64,000 nt of DNA from Harmothoe impar (Eukaryota; Annelida; Polychaeta; Phyllodocida; Polynoidae): assembly GCA_947462335.1 (NCBI GenBank), contig OX381714.1, positions 53,985,800 to 54,049,799 of the forward strand, read 5' to 3'. Position numbers and translations under genes: made by a program. Shown piece by piece: positions 1-12,775 of the stretch (its first letter is position 1; each line of letters starts with the position of its first letter). Below the pieces are notes generated by a model. The model saw only the letters and a program-made list of their open reading frames with translations, was not told the DNA's origin and searched no databases.

Positions 1-1019
1 CATATCAATGAACCTGAGAAACGTAAAATTTATTCAGGTACTAGGAGTGGAAATTGCGTAAGTTGTTATGGAGATCCGTAGGCTCCCGTTGATTACTTTC
101 AGAAGGAAGGTATCGAGTGAGGAGCCGGATCATTCTATTTTTCAGCTTGCTGCGTTTTTGATCTTTGAACTAAGTGTGGAGACTAATTCTCCCTGAAACG
201 TTGAGATATGTTGCCATGACACTTGATCTGATTGCTTTCAGTATTCCTATATGGAGAGTGTCACTTGTGTTATTGTGTAGAGTACGCCAAAAAGGACACC
301 TGGGTGACCATGGTGCATAAGGTTTTGGAGACCTTGATTGGATTGAAAACTGCATTTACCGGATCTACGCTATATGTTCATTTATTCCAAAAATATTGAT
401 CTTTCAAACCTTACTCTGGCACGTAGAGCGAGTGAGTCTATTCAAATAGACGGGTTGGGTCAAGGTTTACTATAAAGTCGACACTTGCCACCTTTTTGTT
501 TCCAATATGTCTTGTACTAAAAAAATTGGTAACTTTTAAGGAGAAGTGCTCATATTTGATCTGTATGTATACGATACCTGTTGTAACAAATCGTTTTCGA
601 TGAGACATGGTTAGTATGCGATAAATATGTCTTAAAGGTTTTATATATTTTTTTATGATATATAGTCAAGTTTGTTTTATAGGGCTTGACTGGCTGTGTG
701 GAGTTTATCCTCTTAGTCCCATAAATCATGACTGTTATTGAAGGATGATACTCGATTATTGTGTAACTGGATCCTGATGGTTGATATGATTGACGTTAAT
801 ATCAAAAAGGATGAATACATATCTATGATACCCAAGAAATATATTAGTGTTTCTGATAGAAAGAGTTACGCTTGCCTCCACTATGTATGTGTTTGGAGAC
901 AATATATTTGTTTTTTTGGGTTGTTTGGAGATAAAATTTGTCATTGTATCAAGGTAGTATAATAATACTGCACTTTGTGCTGCTATTTGGACGCTATGAT
1001 ATTGTCTGAAGGGGGGTAG
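1..1019 (+). other. Possible internal 3' part of an LTR retrotransposon, no intact ORF
   Basis: This stretch lies upstream of a putative LTR. Frame 1 is open for 26 codons from the window edge and then stops; the same frame continues with short open pieces broken by stops, as expected of a decayed coding end. A purine run (AAGGGGGGTAG, 1009-1019) directly precedes TGTAGTGGG, the layout of a polypurine tract followed by an LTR. No protein domain is recognisable, so the assignment is inference from position and layout only. Confidence 0.25.
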
Positions 1020-1760
1020 TGTAGTGGGTCGCCGCTGTACTATTTCTATGGAACCAGTTGGAGTTATATTTGGTATATGTGTTGTCGTGTATCCAGGCCG
1101 CACTCCTGTCTACTGCCGAGTATAAGGTTATATAAGCCCACCTGAGGAATGGTGGAGCGCGGCCTGGTTATGTGCATTGAGCCGTGACCGCCACGTGTCA
1201 CCCGACATATCTCGGGTACGGTGTCGGCTCGGATGCACCGGCGCGTGGTTACCCGGAGTTCCTCGGGAACTCAAGTGTTTACGAGTAATAGAGAGAATTA
1301 CATAACGACCAGTACATAAGACCTGGGGTTCTGCTAATCGAGGACCCAGTCTTGCTGCGCACTTCGGCCAGCTTGGCTGCTCCACAACAGAGCTTCCCCG
1401 AACTCTGTTGTACCTTTTAGGCCTAGTCCTGTCGCTGCTTCCACCTTGGTCACCCTGCGTCTTTCTCTGTTCCACCCTCTGGGGGAACTAGAGGAGATAG
1501 ACGCACTGGTGTACAACTCCGGGTACAGAACTCCCTCTGGGGGAGTCTGATCCAAGTGGAGTTAACCAAGATGGAAGAGAGCCTTGGAACTCGGGAATTA
1601 TGTACTAGACCGTGAGCGTATACCTCCTGTATGTTCATATGACCACTGGTGTTCAGAAGCCTATTTGATTATTGCTATCCGTCTGTATGATTACGAGCCG
1701 TATGTCAGAATGAATAAAGTGTAATTTCTGAACAACCTATTTTCGAATCTGGAGTTTTTC
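1020..1760 (+). mobile_element. Putative 3' LTR (end uncertain)
   Basis: The segment starts with TG directly after a polypurine-like tract. It has a TATA-like box (TTATATAAG near 1128-1136) and a downstream AATAAA at 1713-1718, in the order expected of U3, R and the polyadenylation signal. The GC-rich part in between is unlike the AT-rich flank. The second LTR would lie outside the window, and no 3' CA boundary or target duplication could be fixed, so the end is arbitrary. It could instead be unrelated unique DNA. Confidence 0.28.
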
Positions 1761-3700
1761 ATAGCAGATTTCTATCTTAGAATAGCCAACAGCTACAATA
1801 TGCAGAGCTGAATAGAGGGGCTTGATGTATCTTTTGTCCCGAGTCTTGCACTGAAAACATCAGGGTATTGTTGGTACCTAAATAAAGTACATAAGGGGCA
1901 AGATGACGACCTTATGCAATCATTGTAACGGCCCTTTTGATCTAAGGTCGTCAGAATGAAGGTTGTCATATAGATTGCGACTACCACAGGTCAGTACGAT
2001 AACAACTATAGGGGTTTGATTTTGGTACAGTCAATTCAAGATGTGAAGTCATTAGTGTTGACAACTGTCAGGGCCAGAGCTTGCATTAGGTTACTATTGT
2101 CATCTTTCTCACATACATTTACATAGGAGACTGTGTGGAGAATTCTAAAAAAATTGCTTAGATCTCCCTGCCTCTCTGCCTCCCTGCCTCCCTGCCTCCA
2201 TATCTGCCTGCCTCCCTACATGCCTGCCTGCCTGCCTGCCTGCCTCCCTGTCTCACTGCCTCCATGCCTCTCTGCCTCCATGGCTTTCTGCCTCCCTGCC
2301 TCCCTGCTTGCCCCCTCTCCTTCTCTCTTGTCGCACCCTTCCCTGTCCTGGTCCCTTCTCCCCATTCGCTCTTCCTGTTCCACTTCAGTTACAGAGCTAC
2401 CAAAAAGACTCACCGTTCCTACATCCATGCTTGCATCACATTTCGCATGATAGTCCTGGTTATCTGCTCCACTATATATAGAATAGCGTAATCAATAAGA
2501 AAACTCCAGAAGAGTACTTGTCATGACAAACAATAGAACACAGAGCACCGGCATGTGAATCTTACTTTCTTTTTAATTCCCAAAATTATCTCTGAGTATC
2601 CAGTGGCACTCATCTCCGTGATCAGCTGTCTATATTAATGGTATGGAGGCATGCAGACATACCATGCACAACAATGATGCCACTCCCCCTCCCCCCCCCA
2701 TTCCTCCTGCAACACCCCCACCCCCCAATCCCCCCCCTCCCCTAATCTCTCCCACCCTCCCCCTCCCTACCCTCTTAGTGAAAACAGCACTGTTTCAGGT
2801 AACATGGCCTAAAGTAGCCAAAACAACCCTTTTTTTTTACCTTTGAAATATGCAAACCTATACCTATATTTCCCTCCAATTTATAGAATTTGAATTTTGA
2901 CTTTGAAATGCAATTAGATGTACATACTATTAAACTGTTCACATGCCATTAAAAGGCAGGAATATCTACTTGCAGATCTACATCCTCGTCCCTCGCCTGT
3001 CCCGTGAATCTCCTGAAGCTTTAACAACTACCAAAGTACAATAGCTATGAAATACCGTTCTAATATATTATAGATTGGTAATGAGAAACTCACTATTTGG
3101 GGTGGTTTGAGGCGAAAAAGAAAAGTGTGTTTCAGGCTACCCTACCCTATACTAGTTACAAAACAGTGCCAACCCAAGCATTTTCCCCATTTTTTTATAT
3201 TTTATCTTTATGCAGATCATTTGGTCAAAAAAGGGAAATTCAAAGGTCTTCTGAAAGTTTCCAACTGATCTCAGTGCCGATTCACCACTTATTTTCAACA
3301 TATTGCAATAATTGGAATAAAATAGTAACGCGTGAGCTAAAAAGGTTTGACTTTTTCTTTGACTTTTTCTTTTATCCCCCCCCCCCCTCAGAGGGGTCCA
3401 ATTTATTTTGCCCCCCCCCCCCTGGCTGTTCAAAAATGACCACCCCCTGACTGGCAAGCTCCTGAGACATGAAACACACATGTCTATATTACTTTGTTGG
3501 CCTTGTACCTACACACTCACTCCCTCAGCACCCTCCTCCTACTCCTCCCAAACAACCTCCAAATCGAGTTGAATTGATTTCCAACTCGGTTTTCCGCAGG
3601 ACAAAAGGCATTGAAACATGGGAGACTGATAATAGTCTTTTGTGCGGGCGGCTGGGGCGGGGTTCTGCCGGCCTGAGTGGACATGCAACCCCACTTGTTG
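1761..3700. other. Non-coding stretch with simple-sequence tracts
   Basis: No gene is recognised. It contains a (TGCC/TCCC)-type microsatellite at about 2165-2310, a C-rich tract at 2680-2775, and poly-C runs at 3370-3425. Short ORFs here are proline/serine-rich translations of these tracts. A piece at about 2795-2840 (TTTCAGGTAACATGG followed by a T run) resembles one end of the GGCC-ended MITE found at 39740. Confidence 0.6.
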
Positions 3701-3702
3701 TA

Positions 3703-4668
3703 CATGCTGATGGTGCCTCCACTCCACCTAGGGGCCGTTTCACCATGACGGTACCTCCACACCGCCTGGGGATCCTTTCACCATGACGGTGCCTCCACTC
3801 CACCTGGGGATCGTTTCACCATGACGGTGCCTCCACTCCACCTAGGGGCCGTTTCACCATGACGGTACCTCCACACCGCCTGGGGATCGTTTCACCATGA
3901 CGGTGCCTCCACTCCACCTGGGGATCGTTTCACCATGACGGTGCCTCCACTCCACCTGAGGGCTGTTTCACCATGACAGTACCTCCACTCCACCTGGGGA
4001 TCGTTTCACCATGACGGTGCCTCCACTCCACCTGAGGGCCGTTTCACCATGACGGTACCTCCACACCGCCTGGGGATCGTTTCACCATGACGGTGCCTCC
4101 ACTCCACCTGGGGATCGTTTCACCATGACGGTGCCTCCACTCCACCTGGGGATCGTTTCACCATGACGGTGCCTCCACTTTAACTGGAGGCCGTTTCACC
4201 ATGACGGTGCCTCCACTCCACCTGAGGGCTGTTTCACCATGACGGTGCCTCCACACCACCTGAGGGCTGTTTCACCATGACAGTGCCTCCACACCGCCTG
4301 GGGGCCGTTTCACCATGACGGTGCCTCCACACCACCTGAGGGCTGTTTCACCATGACAGTGCCTCCACACCACCTGAGGGCTGTTTCACCATGACAGTGC
4401 CTCCACACCGCCTGGGGGCCGTTTCACCATGACGGTGCCTCCACACCACCTGAGGGCTGTTTCACCATGACGGTGCCTCCACACCGCCTGGGGGCCGTTT
4501 CACCATGACAGTGCCTCCACACCGCCTGGGGGCCGTTTCACCATGACGGTGCCTCCACACCGCCTGGGGGCCGTTTCACCATGACGGTGCCTCCACACCA
4601 CCTGGGGGCCATTTCACAACCTCACTTGTACATGCTGACGGTGCCTTCACTCCACCTGCTGCCCGTTT
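3703..4668. repeat. 38-bp minisatellite, about 24 units
   Basis: The unit is GTTTCACCATGACGGTGCC followed by TCCACTCCACCTGGGGATC. Variants fall into two blocks: CTCCACCTGGGGATC-type units dominate the first half, CACCGCCTGGGGGCC and CACCACCTGAGGGCT units the second. The edge sequences on both sides share ACATGCTGANGGTGCC. 38 is not a multiple of three, so no repeated reading frame results. Confidence 0.92.
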
Positions 4669-4670
4669 CA

Positions 4671-5988
4671 GAAGATATCTTCCCAGCAAACTACCATGAT
4701 GTGTAAGCCTTTTGCATACGCGAGCCAAAGCAGTTGCCATCGTGTATACGCAAGACTTGAACAAGCTCATCCAAGTTTGTTGTTGTCTTTTTTCTCTTTA
4801 ATGACTCCTTATAGGAAATAGCTTCACTGAGGATATTACTAGGTATATAGACTCCTATAATTTGAATTGTATCTAATCAAGCATTTTCTTTTCAATATTT
4901 ATGATTTCCTTTATTATCATTTTTTGATATCCATATTTGTCTAGATTTTAGCAGAGACTGACTTCAATAGCCTAAATAATTGTGTGGGTTCAGGAACTTC
5001 ATCAAACAAATTTGACTCAGTGAGTCATCCTGCTGATCCGTGACGCGAAGTGCACTGAAAAAGTATACTCGTCTGCAGACTCCTCTAAGTGACAAGGAAG
5101 CAGGTCTTCTAGCTGGAGTTGTGATACAGAAGACCATCTTGGCATTTGCCAGCCCAAAACCTGATGTTTGTCAGCTCCACACTTGGCACTGTACCAACCC
5201 TAAAATTTCCGAAGGGTCAGCATGATGTGTGATTGCAGGCTCGGCAAATAGTCTCGCAAGCACGACATTCATACATCTAAAATAAAATCATAAAGCACAT
5301 TTATAGTGATATGCAGCTGTTAAATGGCTTTCTAGGGTGTGAATTTGACAACCCTAAACTTGTCACTTTGGATTCGGCCACGGCCTGGGCTAACATGGTT
5401 AGTGAGATAGGCCTAGTGTTGTCTTTTGGGATGGTAACCTGGTAGGTCCTCAGATGGACAACCATTAACTTGGTTTGTTTTATGACAGTAAGAATACCCC
5501 AAAGTTTGCTTATAAGATGACTATTTGACAACTTCAGATGCTTTGATATTATCAGTGGGCATACAATACTAAAGCACTATGTAGTCTTACAGTACTTTAT
5601 GTCGTCCCGTTATCAGCATGATGCATACATGCACGACCGTCAAGCAACATGCACGCATCAAAGGCATCATGGGGTCAGTAAACTGTTGGCATATGGTGCA
5701 CCCATGCAGTGCCAGCGAGTTACTCACAGCCCATTTTAAACCTGATTTGCGCCTGCTTGGGGCCAGATCAGAACCCAATAGCTCAACTGGTTAGCCCAAT
5801 CCGGGCACATCAGTAAACATGGTTTCGGGCCCAATGTGTACTGATGGGTATGTGTGCCAATTATATATATCCACAAGTCAGTTGCGAATTGCAAATAACT
5901 AGTCTATACGTCCATAGCAACAGGAATTGATCTCCTGTCTCAGGTTTCAGATTATTGACCAATTGTGCCAAGAAGGAGGACTCTAACT
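4671..5988. other. Non-coding; truncated CACTG-ended MITE and degenerate hairpin
   Basis: No gene is seen. From 5053 there is a partial copy of the CACTGAAAAAGTAAAC-ended MITE, with the shared internal GCAGGTCTTCTAGCTGGA and CCAGCCCAAAACCTGA blocks. Degenerate family sequence (GGGATGGTAACCTGGTAGG) continues near 5435. A degraded GCATGATGC-type stem lies at about 5615-5690. Confidence 0.6.
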
Positions 5989-5992
5989 TTAA

Positions 5993-6322
5993 CCATTTGA
6001 GGGCCGCATAGTACTTTAATGCGCTATACCCTTTAAAGGCCCAGTGCCCCTATATATAGAGCTGAGTACCTGTCCCGACTCCACTCCGACTGCCGCTGGA
6101 GGGGTACCGAGACCTGCGGGTTTAACGCCATGAGTTCTGACTGCAGCCCTGCAGCGAGCAACTCGCCAGCGCTGCATTCAAGAAGCAATGGAGTTGAGAC
6201 ACTCCTAGACGTCGGCATGATGCATGCATGCAGCCCTGGCAAGTCTACTCACCAGTGCTGCATTCATACATCATGGCGACAAAGGGCATAGCACATTAGA
6301 GTACTATGCAGCCCTTAAAGCG
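5993..6322. mobile_element. Hairpin MITE copy 1 (TTAA-flanked)
   Basis: Flanked by TTAA on both sides (5989-5992 and 6323-6326). The termini CCATTTGAGGGCCGCATAG and the complement of CTATGCAGCCCTTAAAGCG form the inverted repeats. The centre holds the family stem GGCATGATGCATGCATGCAG/CTGCATTCATACATCATGG. A foreign fragment at about 6045-6120 matches the outer end of the palindromic repeat at 31540 (CTGTCCCGACTCCACTCCG). Confidence 0.85.
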
Positions 6323-6659
6323 TTAAAGAAGGGATCTGAAATGTTATCATTAAGAAATACTACAAACAGAGAGTTCTAAGTGAGGGGAGTTCATCCATAC
6401 TGCAGGAATTACCGAGTCTGCAAACACACCCAAAGGGGTGTGTTCTAGGGAGGCCTGCGTAAGCTAATGATGGGAATATGTGGTTATTTAACACCACTTT
6501 ATGTATGCACTAGGGAACATCACATGTCCCCAGCTAATTAAAAAAAGCCAGCGGCGTGGGGGTGAGACATGTGTTGAATTGTGCCCGGGCGGTTTGCTAT
6601 TGATTCGTGTGGTTTTAAGCGGGCTGCTTCGACATGCGACTTTCCTGCAAATAAAGTAT

Positions 6660-7520
6660 GTTGGAGAACCTTGAGACAACGTTACAACAACGTGTTTGGT
6701 CAGAACATTGACAACAGAGAATCCACTTTGAATCAACGTTATATCAACGTCAATTGAGAGATTGTGGCGGGATGAATTGGAACTGATGTTACATACATGT
6801 GTGCAATGCATTAGAGGGTCTTTGTCACCTTTAGTAACTGTGGAAAACGTAATACACGCTGAGCTACTACATAGACCAACATTGGGTCATTAAGATAAAA
6901 TCCACTTTGAAATAACGTTATGGCAACGTTAATTCCGAGGTGAATTGGTACTGCTGCCATTGATGGGACTGTGCAATGATTTAGGATGGTCCTTATCTCC
7001 TTTGGTGACAAAAGTCACTATTTACATCCAATTCATACTGAGCTACTAAAGATTTGATCAACGTTGAGACATTGACAAGGTAAGATCAATTTAAAGTAAC
7101 GTTGTGGCAGCGTCGATTACGAGGTGAATTGGTACTGATGGGTCTGTGTGCAATGCCTTAGAGTGACATTTGCCTCCTTTGGTAGCTCAGCACAATATAT
7201 TTCTAATTCATCCTGAGATACTACACAAAACTTCTATTATTTGGTATTTTGATCAACATTGGTTTATTGACAAGACTTAAGAACAACGTTGTGGCAACGT
7301 CGATTCCGAGGTGAATTGGTACTGATGGGTCTGTGTGCAATGCCTGAGGGTGGTTCTTGGCTCATTTGGTGACAAAGCCCTATATAATATTTATACATAA
7401 TTCATACTGAGATACTATACAGAACTTGTATTATTTGGTATTTTGATCCCCATTTGGTTATTGACAAGACTTTAGAACAACGTTGTGGCAACGTCAATTC
7501 GGAGGTGAATTGGTACTGAT
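6660..7520. repeat. Approximately 180-195 bp tandem array, five units, AACGTT-centred
   Basis: Five units start near 6733, 6913, 7098, 7284 and 7479. Each contains AACGTTGTGGCAACGTCGAT or a variant, then GAGGTGAATTGGTACTGATG and GTGTGCAATGCCTTAG. The first unit is the most diverged and the last three are close. The AACGTT core is self-complementary in every unit. Confidence 0.88.
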
Positions 7521-7745
7521 GGGTCTGTGTGCAATGCCTTAGGGTGGTCTTTGTCTCCTTTGGTAGCTCAGCACAATACTGTAACAGCATCTTTTGTGAG
7601 GCAGCTCTCACAATTCGTGTGTGAGCTCCCATCATGGAGATCCAGCATACAGGGGCCATACAATACACCTGCATTGTCTGCTGCGTGTATAGGGCGATTG
7701 TTTTCAGTGGTGACAGCATGCATTGTACTGCACACCTAAGATGAA

Positions 7746-7989
7746 CACCTTGAAGGGCGGCTTGATACCTTAATGCACCATACCCTTGGTCATCATGATG
7801 CATGAATGCAGCCCTGGCAAGTAAATCGCCAGGGCAGCATTCAAGCTTTATGACAACCCTATGGGGTTCCAACACTTCCGAATGGTTGGCATGATGCACC
7901 AAAGTAGCACCGGTGAGTTACTCGCCGGGGCTGCATTGGTGCATCATGACGACAAATATCATATTTTAGCAACATGCGTCCTTAAAGGG
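7746..7989. mobile_element. Hairpin MITE copy 2
   Basis: Left end CACCTTGAAGGGCGG, right end CTTAAAGGG. It contains two GCATGATGC-type stems with GAATGCAGCCCTGGCAAG/CGCCAGGGCAGCATTC arms. The 166-codon minus-strand ORF spanning this element and the preceding array is translation of both repeats, not a gene. Confidence 0.8.
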
Positions 7990-8130
7990 TTGATTGTATG
8001 TACTGTTAGAAGTTAGTGTAGCTGCACAACATGATGAAATATCTATACTACAGTATTACTCTAAATGGGTAGTAGAATATACTGTTCATTTAAAGTATAA
8101 AAGGACGTATTTTTGGTCTCCCTATTTACA
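7990..8130. repeat. Partial TACTGT-type foldback
   Basis: Shares AGAAGTTAGTGTAGCTGCA and the AGTATAAAAGGACGTATTTT block with the foldback at 8728-8863, including the flanking ACTGTTAGAAG end, so it is a truncated or rearranged copy. Confidence 0.55.
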
Positions 8131-8139
8131 GTGTCCCTT

Positions 8140-8525
8140 TCTCGCTATGATGCATAAGTGCAGTCCTGGTGAGTAACTCGATAATAGCACTGCATTAATG
8201 CATCATGCTTACCCTGTGGGTTTGATACATAGACAATGTACCAACACAGCGCTGGTGAGTAACTCGCTCACATTGTCTATTTGTAGCATTACGACACATT
8301 AATGCATGATGCTACCCATAATCATCTTTGTATACTACGTGTATTGTTCTCCGCCGTTACGATACATGAGTGCAGTTCTGGGAAGTAACTCGCCAGTGCT
8401 GTTCTCATGCATCATGCCAGTCATGCAGGGTTGATACATTTGCCAGGGCAATGCACCAACTGAACGACACTGAGTTACTCACTGCAGGGACACAAAGCCT
8501 TGAGACATGATGCCGCCCTTAATTA
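8140..8525. mobile_element. Run of three to four MITE stems without a clear left end
   Basis: Successive GCATGATGC-related stems lie at about 8147-8210, 8235-8310, 8358-8420 and 8450-8510. The loops vary (GAGTAACTCG, TTACTCACTGCAG). The right end ATGCCGCCCTTAATTATC is a decayed family terminus. Stem number exceeds that of a normal copy, suggesting internal duplication or a fused pair. Confidence 0.65.
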
Positions 8526-8727
8526 TCTTTGTTCTCGTCCCAGTAATTTATCACATAATATGTTATACTAGTCGGATGCTTCCACTAAGGTAATTTGCAG
8601 AATTATCCTCAAAGTATCTTGTAAAATGCAATATGAAGTCAGAAAGGGGAATGTGTGAAGACCATGATGGGGGTGGTACCTGTCAGCCGGTGATGACTGT
8701 TGGCATTTGGCGTGAATTGTATTGTTA

Positions 8728-8863
8728 TTACACTGTCAGAAGTAACTGTAGCTGTGAATTATACTGTAGAAGTACAGTATAAAAAGAGGTATTTTTGTTT
8801 CCTTTTATACTGTGGATCTACAGTATAACTCACTGTGCAGCTATAGTTACTTCTGACAATGTA
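8728..8863. repeat. Short foldback with TACTGTA stem
   Basis: ACACTGTCAGAAGTAACTG at the left pairs with CAGCTATAGTTACTTCTGAC near the right, and ATACTGTAGAAGTACAGTAT near the centre is itself palindromic. About 60-bp arms with a short loop, MITE-like. Confidence 0.75.
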
Positions 8864-8869
8864 CTTATT

Positions 8870-9763
8870 CTCTGAGTTCAGAAAGTCCACATCGATTCAC
8901 TTTCTGCACTGTGCTGTTTCTTTAGTGTGTTTTGATATTGTATGTATTCTCAAGGCCAAGCCTTTACAGGTAAATAACACCTTTTGTGTTGTTATTGTCA
9001 CTAAATAAAATATTACACTTTATGAATTCATATGTCAGAGTTGTAATCAATACGACACGAAGAAATCTATAGTTATAGATATAGATCGAGGTGCATGCAT
9101 GACTCCATGGCATTCACAAGACCTGCCTCAAAGCTTTACTCACACCTAATCTAAGATGCCTCCTTACCAAGCTATGACAAAAATGATGATGGAAGTTCTA
9201 TTATTCTATTTAATTTCAGTTCCTGGGCGCTTGTTAGACTAGGGTGTTGCCAGTTTCAGTATAATTAAAGTTAAATGGTATCGTAAACTTGTGAAGTAAA
9301 AGTTATCTCTAGCTCACCGCATTACTGACACCCTAAGCTTTAATTTGATATCAAATATTTCCAAATATATCTTGTTGTACCGTTTCCTGTATCTGTATAG
9401 GGTTCTAACATATTAAGGAGGGGTGCCACCTATTGGCACACAGCAGATCTAAATGGTTAGACACCCTGGTACTGGGCCTTCTTTGTATATTCTACTTTGG
9501 TAGCGTTCACAGTGTAGTTTTGGTTAACTAGTGTATGGTTTAAGCATAGACGGCATGTGTATACCATATTGTATACATCTACCAATCAGATTTTTAAATT
9601 CCATATTATAAAACTGAAATAAATAAGAATTAAAGAATTAAATTCTGCTTGGAGAGTGACCAACCATCTGTGTGAACCTTGACTGAGTTGAGCCTGCTTT
9701 GGAGGTACTTCACACCTTATCTCGGCCCTTATCTCACCCAGCTTGGCCCTTATCTACACCATC
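8870..9763. other. No feature recognised
   Basis: AT-rich unique sequence without ORFs of note, tandem repeats or clear inverted repeats; a few AATAAA words occur by chance. Confidence 0.6.
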
Positions 9764-10475
9764 TACCTATAGGGGAGCAGCAGCAGAATCATCGGATGTG
9801 ATTTAATTCGGATGATTACTGAAAGCTACAGCATGTTTTTTTATGTTGATGGGACCCTAGCAACCATGAAAAGTGATGTTGTGGTCGTGATCTCTCGTGC
9901 AGGCTATATGAAAATGGCCATTGATTGAACATATTTTCTGTTATTCTGGTAGGAGCAAAAATAATATTAATTTTGTCTGCTATTCAATAATAAAGATTCT
10001 ACATCCACTATAATCAACATAGACACAAGATTTAAAGTGCTATATGTATTGCTGAGATCAGGGAATTCAATTTTATAATTTATCAGAACCTTAGTGGCAG
10101 CCATTTTGGATTTTTAATGATGGCGGGCAGCGAGTATCAGAATTTCTTTAAAAAATGTAGTTTCCAGTTATTATCAACATGCAGAACCATTTAATAGTTC
10201 AGGAAGCCTATATTCATTATAGTAAAGAGTTGACTTAAGGCTTAGCATGATGTGGCAGCCATTTTGAATATTTAATGAGATTTATTTCAAAAATCAGATT
10301 GACAATTATTAACCATCTGATTTCTATCAAAATAGGAACATAATTTTATCCTGTCAACACTGAAACACAATTAAAGCTAAAATGGTACATTTCTTTATCA
10401 AAAGCTATACATGTATAAGTGGCAGCCATATTGGATATTTAATGAGGTTGGACATTGAAAGATCTGACAAGGGTG
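9764..10475 (+). repeat. Left arm of an old 4-kb inverted pair, with tandem CAGCCATTTTGGAT units
   Basis: Aligns by eye over its length with the reverse complement of 13115-13795: GGGGAGCAGCAG, ATTACTGAAAGCTA, AAAAGTGATGTTGTGG, TCTCGTGCAG and three GTGGCAGCCATTTTG..TTTAATGA blocks at about 10096, 10252 and 10422. The blocks recur about every 155-170 bp, so the arm is partly a tandem array. Divergence is considerable, so the inversion is old. Confidence 0.8.
9771..9903 (+). pseudogene. Coding-like remnant (left copy), unidentified
   Basis: In the frame homologous to the right copy it reads RMITESYSMF and later MKSDVVVVISRA, with upstream stops and a short stop-terminated end. Conservation between the two diverged arms is better in this block than next to it, suggesting it was once coding, perhaps an exon ending at TCTCGTGCAG. 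No family is recognised. Confidence 0.35.
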
Positions 10476-11149
10476 TGGGAAGCAACTTGACTTTGTGGGG
10501 GCCACGGTCAAATTGACGAAAGTTCAGAAAGGTGCGCCATTCTGGGGGTTATAAGTAACACACTGAAAAATTCTGAAAATATTGACATAATTTGGTGCAT
10601 TTTAAGGTCAACTTGTGGGTATTTCTTTATATAACTAAAGAGCATTGAATTCAATTCATTAGCATTTCCAAAATTTTGGGGGGCCAAAAGATACTCTGGC
10701 CCCCCCCCCCCCCCCATGTCTAGTATTGGGGGCGGAGCATGAATTTTAGAGAAGAGAAGCTGGAGATGCAATGTACCATAATGCCACATGTCTATTACTC
10801 CTCCTGGTGTAAGGGCCTGAAGGGCTGCCCACAACACTAGATAGGAGTCTCCTAGCACCATCTACCCCTGTGTTAGTGAGGACCTTCATGATGGGAGGCA
10901 CGAAGGAGTAGAATAACTACATCAGGAGCCTTACACAATACCAATGGGCATACCGGATTTGTAAAAGGCAACAAAACTTGAGGGATCTCGTACCTTATTG
11001 CTGTGATCAGTCACGTAAGCTGTTTTGGCATCCTCTGCCCATATGTGCAGGCTCAGGCCTTATTGCTGGTGGTCTGGCATGGGATCCCTCCTCAGTGAAC
11101 CACGTCTGAGATACCAAAGGCCGTGGTTTGTCTGGCCCTGCCCACTATG

Positions 11150-11452
11150 GTACTAGCCCAGGTAGGTAGGACCAAGCAAATAAAAGAACACTTGCTATCC
11201 TTCGAAAGGAGTAGGGGACGTGCCCCGGTAGCGGTTTTCTCCCTCACCTCATAGATGCGGTCATTCATTTCATAGATTCAATCATCCATAGATGTGGTCA
11301 CTGCTGTATTGGGCAAGCAGCATATAAATATCTGTCCTACTACTGCAAGGCAGACTACCACTATTTGTAGCTGACTCTTTGCCAACTTGAGATATGTCCC
11401 AGGCGTCACAGTACACTTGGACGTTAAACAACCCAATCAATCAATCAACCTA
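11150..11452 (+). mobile_element. SINE-like tail ending in (AATC)n
   Basis: Ends GGACGTTAAACAACCCAATC plus repeated AATC, a 3' tail type common to SINEs and LINE partners of many marine invertebrates (established knowledge of such tails; the exact family is not identified). The 5' tRNA-like head was not found, so the start is approximate. Confidence 0.4.
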
Positions 11453-11589
11453 GCACCATCACACTATATTCTATATCAGATCTGTATTAGACTCCATACT
11501 CTATCCTTTGCCTGTGGTTCTAGAAGGCAGACGTGTTCTGGTTTGCAATCCTGAAACTATTGAGCTGAAGGATATTAAATTTTACCTAC

Positions 11590-12185
11590 TGGTATCTGCC
11601 CCCTGAACATTTATCCCCTAGGACATCTACCCCCCTAGGACATCTACCCTATAGGGCTTTTATTCCCTTGGATATCTACCCCCTTGGACTTTTACTCTCT
11701 AGGACTTCTACCCCTGCGGGACATTCACCCCCTCCACATGCCCATAATGGTTGAGTCACATCATGTGGAGGTGGTAGATGTCCCCAGGGGTAGTACTAAC
11801 CCAGTAAACAAATAACTTTATACCCCATTTTATAATGTTAAATGACGTTATATGTCAACGTTTTTCTAAGGCTCTTTAGTATGGCATAACGTTATGTAAG
11901 TTTGTCCAAGGGGGTTGATGTCCCAGGAGGTAGCAGTCCTAGAAAGTAGTCCAGGGGGGTAAATGTCTAAGGGGGTTAATGTCAGGGGTTACATATCCAG
12001 GAGGTAAATATCCTTCCACCTGCTAGTTTGGGGTTACAAACCAGACATTGCTTCGCTCTTGAGCCACAGCCAAAGCATTAGATATGTAGAGGCAGGATCT
12101 CCTGGGGAGAAAAGGTCCTAAGTGGGTAAAAGTCCAGGGGGTAGATTCCAAGGGTAGATGGTAGGAGGTGCTTATCCTGATATCC
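11590..12185. repeat. Inverted phrase array (ACATCTACCCCCTAGG)
   Basis: The left part repeats AGGACATCTACCCCC-like 20-22 bp phrases; from 11770 to 12180 the complementary phrase GGTAGATGTCC/GGGGGTTAATGTC recurs. The two halves could fold on each other imperfectly. An embedded word CCTCCACATG/CATGTGGAGG at about 11731-11771 gives a local stem. Confidence 0.6.
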
Positions 12186-12313
12186 CACCCACCTGTAGTC
12201 CTCCAGAACCAATGAGAGCTTCCACTATCTCACTCTACAGGCTGCAGCCTCCTCCTCCTCCCAGTTCTGGACACATGTGGCATTATGTAACAGGCTAGAA
12301 ACTTTGATCGAAG

Positions 12314-12775
12314 TACAGTCAACTCCCTCCATTGAGACCACCCTTGGGACTACCTAAAATTGGTCGCAATGGCTAGGTGGTCGCAGTAGGGAGAGTTTGG
12401 GTTTAAGTACATGGGGCTTTTAGAAAATTAGGCTCACACCTGTAATGAGAAGGTAGATTGAGAGGTGCGACCTCTAGTCAGGTGAGAGAATGGTGGCAGG
12501 GTCGAGGTGACAGTGGTGGCGATGAGGGGGGGAGGGCTTCTGGCGATCCCTATGATGTGCAACCACTAGTCAGGTGAAAGGATGTTGGTAGGGGCTGGGT
12601 GGACGGATTCTGTCCCCCTGATGTGTGACCATTGGCTGGGTCAATGAGAAAGTTTAAGGGGGGGGGGGGGGGGGTTCTGGTCCTCTGATCTCCGACAGGT
12701 GAATGCAGGGGTTTCTATGATACATTTTGTAATATGTTAAAGATCACATGGACACAGTGGTCGCATTAGAGGGAG
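12314..12775. mobile_element. Possible DNA element with CTCCCTCNAATGNGACCAC ends and internal tandem repeat
   Basis: Left word CTCCCTCCATTGAGACCACC and right word GTGGTCGCATTAGAGGGAG are near inverted copies. Between them an approximately 95-bp motif with CTAGTCAGGTGA repeats two to three times (about 12472, 12567, 12640). Target duplications were not resolved. Confidence 0.45.

Noticed and set aside
7402..7902. 166-codon minus-strand ORF
   Set aside because: It spans the tandem array and a hairpin MITE; the sequence recurs in other MITE copies.
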